Assembly (NCBI GenBank): GCA_029268085.1
Contig: JAJUHD010000034.1
Location: 1-17,501, forward strand
Direction of reading: 5' to 3'
Source: Bacillota bacterium
Lineage (GTDB): Bacteria; Bacillota; Clostridia; Oscillospirales; Oscillospiraceae
DNA length: 17,501 bases
The position numbers and the translations under genes were made by a program. Numbering within the stretch: the first letter of the stretch is position 1; each line of letters starts with the position of its first letter. The notes beneath the pieces are model-generated. The model ran no database searches and was not told the origin of the DNA. It saw only the letters and a list, made by a program, of their open reading frames with translations. Below are positions 13,265-17,501 of the stretch, piece by piece.

Positions 13265-14230
13265 ATGCCCATTCTGAACGAGTTCAGCTTTAGTTCCTGT
13301 GATTGCAAAAGTACGATCTATGTGCGCGAATGGCTTCCCGATACTTCTCCGATCGGTGTCGTCCAGATTTGCCACGGGGTTGCCGAGCACATAAGCAGAT
13401 ACGATGAATTTGCGCGGTTTCTGGCCTCATATGGTTTCGTGGTAGCCGGCGAGGATCATCTGGGACACGGAAAAAGCGTGTCCGATCCTAAGAATCAGGG
13501 ATACTTCGGTGAGAACGGCGGCTGGGAACTGGTTGTCGGCGACATGCGTAAGCTGTATGAGCGTCTGAAAGAACAGCATTTCAGCCTTCCGATCTTCATC
13601 TTCGGACATTCGATGGGCAGCTTTCTTACCCGTACATATATAATTCGGTATCATGATGGCCCCGACGGTGTCATTCTCAGCGGCACCGGTCAGCAGAGCA
13701 GCCTGCTGGTCAATACAGGCCTTACGGTGGCGAACAGCATTATCAAAAGCCGAGGCACGAACTATAAAAGCGAGTTCCTCAACAATCTTACGTTTTCAGG
13801 CTATAATAACCGCTGCAAGCCGAACCGTACAAATTTCGACTGGCTCACAAGAGACACTGCGATCGTCGATACATACATTGCTGATCCCGACTGCGGCTTT
13901 GTTTCCTCCGCCGATCTTACCCGCGACATGCTGATGGGTATAAAATACATATCAAGCGCCAAAAATCTCGAGAGAATAAACAAGGAGCTTCCGGTTTTCT
14001 TTGTATCGGGCGATGCCGACCCTGTCGGCGAATACGGCAAGGGAGTTCTCCGGGTTTATAACGGATTTCTCAAGGCGGGACTCTCCGATGTGACACTTAA
14101 GCTCTATCATGGCGCACGCCACGAGATACTTAATGAGATAAACAAGGAAGAGGTCTACAGCGATATTCTTTGTTGGCTGCAGTCAAAATGCCGCAGCAGG
14201 GAGCTTGCAGCCGCGGAAGCGGATAAGTAG
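13265..14230 (+). CDS. alpha/beta hydrolase, monoacylglycerol lipase/lysophospholipase type
   Basis: A 321-residue serine hydrolase of the PldB/monoglyceride lipase group. The oxyanion-hole motif CHGVAEHISRYDEFARFL (36-53) is followed by HLGHGKS. The nucleophile is Ser116 in GHSMGS (114-119), the acid is Asp252 (with Asp250 nearby) in SGDADPVGE, and the base is His286 in ARHEILNE. The full catalytic triad is present. No signal peptide or membrane segment is seen, so it probably acts in the cytoplasm or at the inner membrane face on glycerolipids or short esters. It has its own promoter and a strong terminator, so it is monocistronic. Substrate cannot be read from the sequence; carboxylesterase is an alternative. 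Confidence 0.9.
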   Translation: MPILNEFSFSSCDCKSTIYVREWLPDTSPIGVVQICHGVAEHISRYDEFARFLASYGFVVAGEDHLGHGKSVSDPKNQGYFGENGGWELVVGDMRKLYERLKEQHFSLPIFIFGHSMGSFLTRTYIIRYHDGPDGVILSGTGQQSSLLVNTGLTVANSIIKSRGTNYKSEFLNNLTFSGYNNRCKPNRTNFDWLTRDTAIVDTYIADPDCGFVSSADLTRDMLMGIKYISSAKNLERINKELPVFFVSGDADPVGEYGKGVLRVYNGFLKAGLSDVTLKLYHGARHEILNEINKEEVYSDILCWLQSKCRSRELAAAEADK

Positions 14231-14267
14231 ATGACTTGCGGATGGCAGCAAAGCTCCGCAAAAGCAG

Positions 14268-14307
14268 AAACAAGGACGGAAAACCGAAAGGTTTTCCGTC
14301 CTTGTTT
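14268..14307. terminator. 18-bp terminator hairpin with GAAA loop
   Basis: AAACAAGGACGGAAAACC pairs perfectly with its complement across a GAAA tetraloop (14286-14289), then GTTTTTAAGTTTT. It ends the hydrolase transcript and, from the other strand, lies 12 bases past the mreB stop. It can serve both, with a better T-run on the plus strand. Confidence 0.92.
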
Positions 14308-14318
14308 GTTTTTAAGTT

Positions 14319-15347
14319 TTATTTCATCTGGCGCTTGCGGGCAAGGTTTATCATGCCCTCTTCCATGTCTGCAAGGCGGTCGAGCATCCTGCCCGCTCCG
14401 TAAGCTACGCAGGTAACAGGATCGTCAACCGGGTTTATCTTAATGCCCGTCTTGGCATAGACAATCCTGTCGAGTCCGGGGATAAGACTGCCGCCGCCGC
14501 ACATGATGATACCGTTCTGGGAAATATCCGCCACAAGCTCCGGCGGCGTTCTCTCAAGCACCATCTGGACGGAATCGAGGATCGCGGTAAGCGGCTCCTG
14601 AAGCGCTTCTGCGATGTCGTTTGTATTAACCTCAACGGAGCGCGGAAGTCCCGTCATAAGGCAACGTCCCTTCACTTCCTCCGACGCCGGCTCCTGTACG
14701 GGGTAGGCGCTTCCGATTCTGATTTTCAGCTCCTCGGCGGTCTTAAGTCCGATAAGAAGATTATGCTTGCGGCGTATGTACTTGACGATCGCTTCGTCAA
14801 ACGCATCGCCGGCCGTTTTGATTGATTCGCTCTCAACTACGCCGCTTAATGAAACGACGCCGACCTCCGTCGTACCGCCGCCTATATCGATAACCATATT
14901 CCCGTCCGGCTTTGATATGTCTGCTCCGGCGCCCATAGCTCCGGCAACGGAGGATTCGACGAGATAGACCTTCCTCGCTCCGGCTTCGATACCCGCATCG
15001 ATTGTTGCACGTTCCTCAACGCCCGTGATGCTGCCGGGCACAGTGATGATGAGACGCGGCTTAAACAGGCTGAATGAAGTAATACGCTGGATGAGCTCCT
15101 TAAGCATACGCACGGTCATATCGTAATCTGAAACGACGCCGTTAATTATCGGATGTATGGAAACGATATTGGCGGGCGTTCTGCCGAGCATCTTCTGCGC
15201 ATCCTCCCCGACCTTGAGGAGCTTGCCCGAATGCTTGTCCACAGCGACGACCGTCGGCTCACGGAGGGTTATCCCCTTCCCGCTCACATATACGATTATG
15301 CTGGATGTTCCGAGATCTATCGCAATATCTCTTTCAAAAAAGACCAT
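14319..15347 (-). CDS. mreB: rod shape-determining protein MreB (actin-like)
   Basis: A 342-residue bacterial actin that polymerises under the membrane and guides lateral cell-wall synthesis. Nucleotide-binding motifs are the phosphate-1 loop IAIDLGTSSIIVYV (8-21), the phosphate-2 loop MVIDIGGGTTEVGVV (151-165) and the adenosine motif MCGGGSLIPGLD (282-293). KPRLIITVPGSITGVEERA and AGARKVYLVESSVAGAMGA are typical of MreB and Mbl. Length is normal. mreC and mreD are not next to it, so it may be an MreB/Mbl paralogue rather than the main mreBCD copy. It lies 78 bp downstream of comFC on the same strand. AAAGGA precedes the start by 12 bases, a weak spacing. The pairing of mreB with comFC and recD2 is consistent with co-transcription. 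Confidence 0.93.
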   Translation of the reverse strand: MVFFERDIAIDLGTSSIIVYVSGKGITLREPTVVAVDKHSGKLLKVGEDAQKMLGRTPANIVSIHPIINGVVSDYDMTVRMLKELIQRITSFSLFKPRLIITVPGSITGVEERATIDAGIEAGARKVYLVESSVAGAMGAGADISKPDGNMVIDIGGGTTEVGVVSLSGVVESESIKTAGDAFDEAIVKYIRRKHNLLIGLKTAEELKIRIGSAYPVQEPASEEVKGRCLMTGLPRSVEVNTNDIAEALQEPLTAILDSVQMVLERTPPELVADISQNGIIMCGGGSLIPGLDRIVYAKTGIKINPVDDPVTCVAYGAGRMLDRLADMEEGMINLARKRQMK

Positions 15348-15425
15348 GTATCTGACCGTTCCTTTCGTAATATAGGAGAAGCGGATTTAACGCCCCAACG
15401 GAATCATTGACAAATCCTGCCGATT

Positions 15426-16079
15426 TTATTCCCTCGTCCGCGCAAGAGTACAGCACACAACTTCCTTTGCACCAGAGTATTTCAGGGTCTTGGCACATTC
15501 GGAAAGAGTTGAGCCTGTGGTAATAATATCGTCTATCAGCAGGATGCGCTTTCCGCGAACCAGTTCCTCATCGGTTACGGCGTAGACGCCAGAAATGTTT
15601 GCGCGGCGCTTTTCAGCGGAACCGACACCAGATTGCGCCGGCACTTCCGTGTGCTTAACGAGAAGCTCCACGGCGACATCGTCGAGCTTGAGGGCGGCAG
15701 ACATCGCGAGCAGCATAGCCTGATCATAGCCGCGCTTTTTAAGGCGTTTGCTGCTCAGCGGGACCCATGTGATTATATCGTAACGTCCTTTCAGGTTTTC
15801 CTCAATGCAGTCGGCCATAAATTCACCGAAAAGGGGCGCATAGGCAGTCGCATCGTTGAATTTGAATCGCAATATCGCGTCGCGCACTTCATTTTCATAG
15901 TAGAGCGGCGAAACGCATGATGAAAAAAATTCCCCTGACTGTGCGCCTCCGTTGCGCGTGCGGCTGACCGTATTGCAGCATTTTGCGCACATTCCGCTCT
16001 CGCCGGATTTAAGGACCTTCCTGCAAAAGGCGCACCGCGGAGGATATATGAGATCCAGAAGTCCCGAAAAAATGCCCAT
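15426..16079 (-). CDS. comFC: ComFC-type amidophosphoribosyltransferase-fold protein
   Basis: A 217-residue double-zinc-finger and phosphoribosyltransferase-fold protein (GntX/ComFC). The N-terminal zinc site is Cys16, Cys19, Cys31 and Cys34. VPLSSKRLKKRGYDQ (107-120) is the family motif, and ILLIDDIITTGSTLSECA (179-196) is the PRPP-binding loop, with Asp183 and Asp184. In transformable Firmicutes and Proteobacteria ComFC helps single-stranded DNA reach recombination. In other species it is kept without known transformation. It begins 17 bp after the helicase stop, so the two are one transcript. AAAGGA precedes the start. ComFA and ComFB are absent from the window. Whether this strain transforms is not shown. 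Confidence 0.9.
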   Translation of the reverse strand: MGIFSGLLDLIYPPRCAFCRKVLKSGESGMCAKCCNTVSRTRNGGAQSGEFFSSCVSPLYYENEVRDAILRFKFNDATAYAPLFGEFMADCIEENLKGRYDIITWVPLSSKRLKKRGYDQAMLLAMSAALKLDDVAVELLVKHTEVPAQSGVGSAEKRRANISGVYAVTDEELVRGKRILLIDDIITTGSTLSECAKTLKYSGAKEVVCCTLARTRE

Positions 16080-16096
16080 GGCTTTACCATCCTTTC

Positions 16097-17501
16097 CTAT
16101 AACCGCTCTACCAGTCTGGCGCGAAGTCCTGAGTATCTTCTTGTCACCTTGTGATTATCTATCATATTGAAAACCGTCGCGTCGTTCCCGACGATTATCA
16201 AAAGCTCTCTCGCTCTGGTCACGGCTGTGTAAAGAACGCTTCTGCTCATAAGCTGGGGCGAGCCTTCCTGCGCTGCGAGGATCACAGCCTTAAACTCGCT
16301 GCCCTGAGATTTGTGTACCGTCATAGCAAAGGCATGCTCAAGCTCCGGCAGCATATCGAAGCCGTATGCCGCGAGCCTGTCGTCGAAAAGGACCGTCATT
16401 ACTTCGTTTTCATTGTCAATTCCTGCGACGATGCCTATATCTCCGTTAAATATTCCTGTCCCGCGGTCAGGCTTATCCCCCATCGTTATAACAGGGATTA
16501 CGGCGCCTCCCGCTTCTGCTGAAAACTCTATGATCTCGGGGCGTGCCCATATTATATCATAGTTATTTCTGGTTTGCATTACTCTGTCCCCCTCGCGGAA
16601 GACAATTTCACCGTATTTTTTCTCTTTTTTACCTGCCGACGCAGGGTTCAGCGCCCTCTGAAGCACTGCGTTGAGGTGTCTCGTGCCTGTTTCGCCGCGT
16701 CTTGTAGGGCTTAAAACCTGAATGTCGTTCTGCGAAATGCCCATTTTTTCGGGCAGACGGCGGCTGCAAAGCTCGACTATCGTATCCACCGTCTGGGCAG
16801 GCTCAATTCTGCGCAGAAAGAAAAAGTCGCTTTCGGAGGAGTTTGCTTTCAGCTCTGGGTAGTCCCCCCTGTTTATCATGTGCGCGTTGGCTACGATACG
16901 GCTCTCCGCGCCCTGCCTGAATATTTCGGTTAAGCGAACAGTCTCGACTATCCCGCTGCGGATAATATCGAGAAAAACGTTACCGGGGCCGACGCTCGGC
17001 AGCTGATCGGCATCGCCGACCATAACCAGTCTGCTCTTAGGCGGCATCGCACGAAGCAGCGCCGCCATTAGGTAAATGTCCACCATTGAGCATTCGTCGA
17101 GTATCACCGCATCGCAGACGAGAGGTTCATCCTCGTCACGCCTGAAAATAAGTTCGTCACCCTCCTCGGAAAAGCCCGCCTCAAGAAGCCTGTGCACCGT
17201 GGCAGCTTCCCTTCCGGTCAGCTCGCTCATGCGCTTTGCCGCTCGTCCCGTAGGCGCTGTGAGCAGCGTCTTAAGCCCCAATTTATCATAGAGCGAAACG
17301 ATTGCGCGGACAGTCGTCGTTTTTCCCGTACCAGGGCCGCCTGTCAGAACCATGATCTGCCTCTGCGCGGCGATTCTGAGGCTATAGCGCTGCATATCTG
17401 CGTAGCTGACCGCCTGCTCCTTTTCAACCTGTCCGATTAACGTATCGATATCCTTTTTATGGCTTAGTTTTTCACTCGACATTTCTTTTATTCGATCCGC
17501 A
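16097..17501 (-). CDS. recD2: RecD2-type ATP-dependent DNA helicase, N-terminus off the window
   Basis: The visible 461-codon part begins at an internal Met, and the frame stays open through base 17501, so the gene continues past the edge. Full RecD2 proteins are 700-800 residues with an extra N-terminal region; only the helicase core is here. From the Met at 17482, Walker A is GGPGTGKT (48-55), Walker B is VILDECSMVD (126-135), and GDADQLPSVGPGNVF follows. HKSQGSEFKAVIL and YTAVTRARELLIIVG are the UvrD-like C-terminal motifs. RecD2 is a 5' to 3' superfamily 1B helicase acting in replication-fork and mismatch-repair work without RecBC. It is followed by comFC (17 bp) and mreB. RecD-like rather than AddA or UvrD is favoured by the motif order. 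Confidence 0.9.
   Translation of the reverse strand, partial: ADRIKEMSSEKLSHKKDIDTLIGQVEKEQAVSYADMQRYSLRIAAQRQIMVLTGGPGTGKTTTVRAIVSLYDKLGLKTLLTAPTGRAAKRMSELTGREAATVHRLLEAGFSEEGDELIFRRDEDEPLVCDAVILDECSMVDIYLMAALLRAMPPKSRLVMVGDADQLPSVGPGNVFLDIIRSGIVETVRLTEIFRQGAESRIVANAHMINRGDYPELKANSSESDFFFLRRIEPAQTVDTIVELCSRRLPEKMGISQNDIQVLSPTRRGETGTRHLNAVLQRALNPASAGKKEKKYGEIVFREGDRVMQTRNNYDIIWARPEIIEFSAEAGGAVIPVITMGDKPDRGTGIFNGDIGIVAGIDNENEVMTVLFDDRLAAYGFDMLPELEHAFAMTVHKSQGSEFKAVILAAQEGSPQLMSRSVLYTAVTRARELLIIVGNDATVFNMIDNHKVTRRYSGLRARLVERL

Noticed and set aside
11842..15420. ATTGACAAATCCT occurs at the lipoprotein A promoter and again near 15408 between mreB and comFC.
   Set aside because: The second copy has no -10 box 17 bases downstream on the plus strand and would read into comFC antisense.

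Overview
The window looks like a low-to-moderate GC Gram-positive chromosome, most likely an uncultured member of the Clostridia. This rests on a WalRK-type two-component system with WalH/WalI-like accessory proteins, a ComFC plus RecD2-like helicase plus MreB neighbourhood, strong GGAGG ribosome binding sites, TTG and GTG starts, and SPxA-rich small lipoproteins. No insertion sequence, phage gene, CRISPR array or rRNA/tRNA gene is visible. The only RNA gene is a partial tmRNA at the left edge. No stretch longer than 300 bases lacks a gene.

Left block (1-1729, minus strand): ribosome rescue genes smpB and ppiB followed by ssrA (tmRNA, whose 3' part lies off the window), plus a 76-residue unrecognised protein. 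A divergent control region (about 1730-1928) follows. It holds a dyad (1801-1817), an extended -10 promoter (1838-1843) and a leader RNA (1854-1930) with two overlapping candidate structures.

Central block (1929-11745, plus strand): a long, nearly gapless run of nudF (ADP-ribose pyrophosphatase), walR, walK, walH-like, walI-like, murA, walJ, rlmH, a DUF2007-like small protein and a PgcA-type phosphohexomutase. It joins cell-wall stress signalling (WalRKHI), the first committed step of peptidoglycan synthesis (MurA) and sugar-phosphate supply for envelope polymers (PgcA). murA sits between walI and walJ and also has its own promoter.

Accessory block (11746-14310): two convergent 76-residue lipoproteins share a bidirectional terminator. 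Both have Cys21 and tails with 24-bp periodicity. A SLOG-family (YpsA/DUF1273-like) protein and an alpha/beta hydrolase (monoacylglycerol lipase type) follow, each with its own promoter. A perfect 18-bp terminator hairpin separates this block from the next.

Right block (14319-17501, minus strand): a RecD2-like helicase (5' end off the window), comFC and mreB, all co-oriented. The least ordinary items are the twin lipoproteins, the CATTTTGGAGG ribosome-binding context shared by three neighbouring genes, the nudF-wal leader, and the nudF/murA-containing wal cluster whose sensor kinase lacks a PAS domain.
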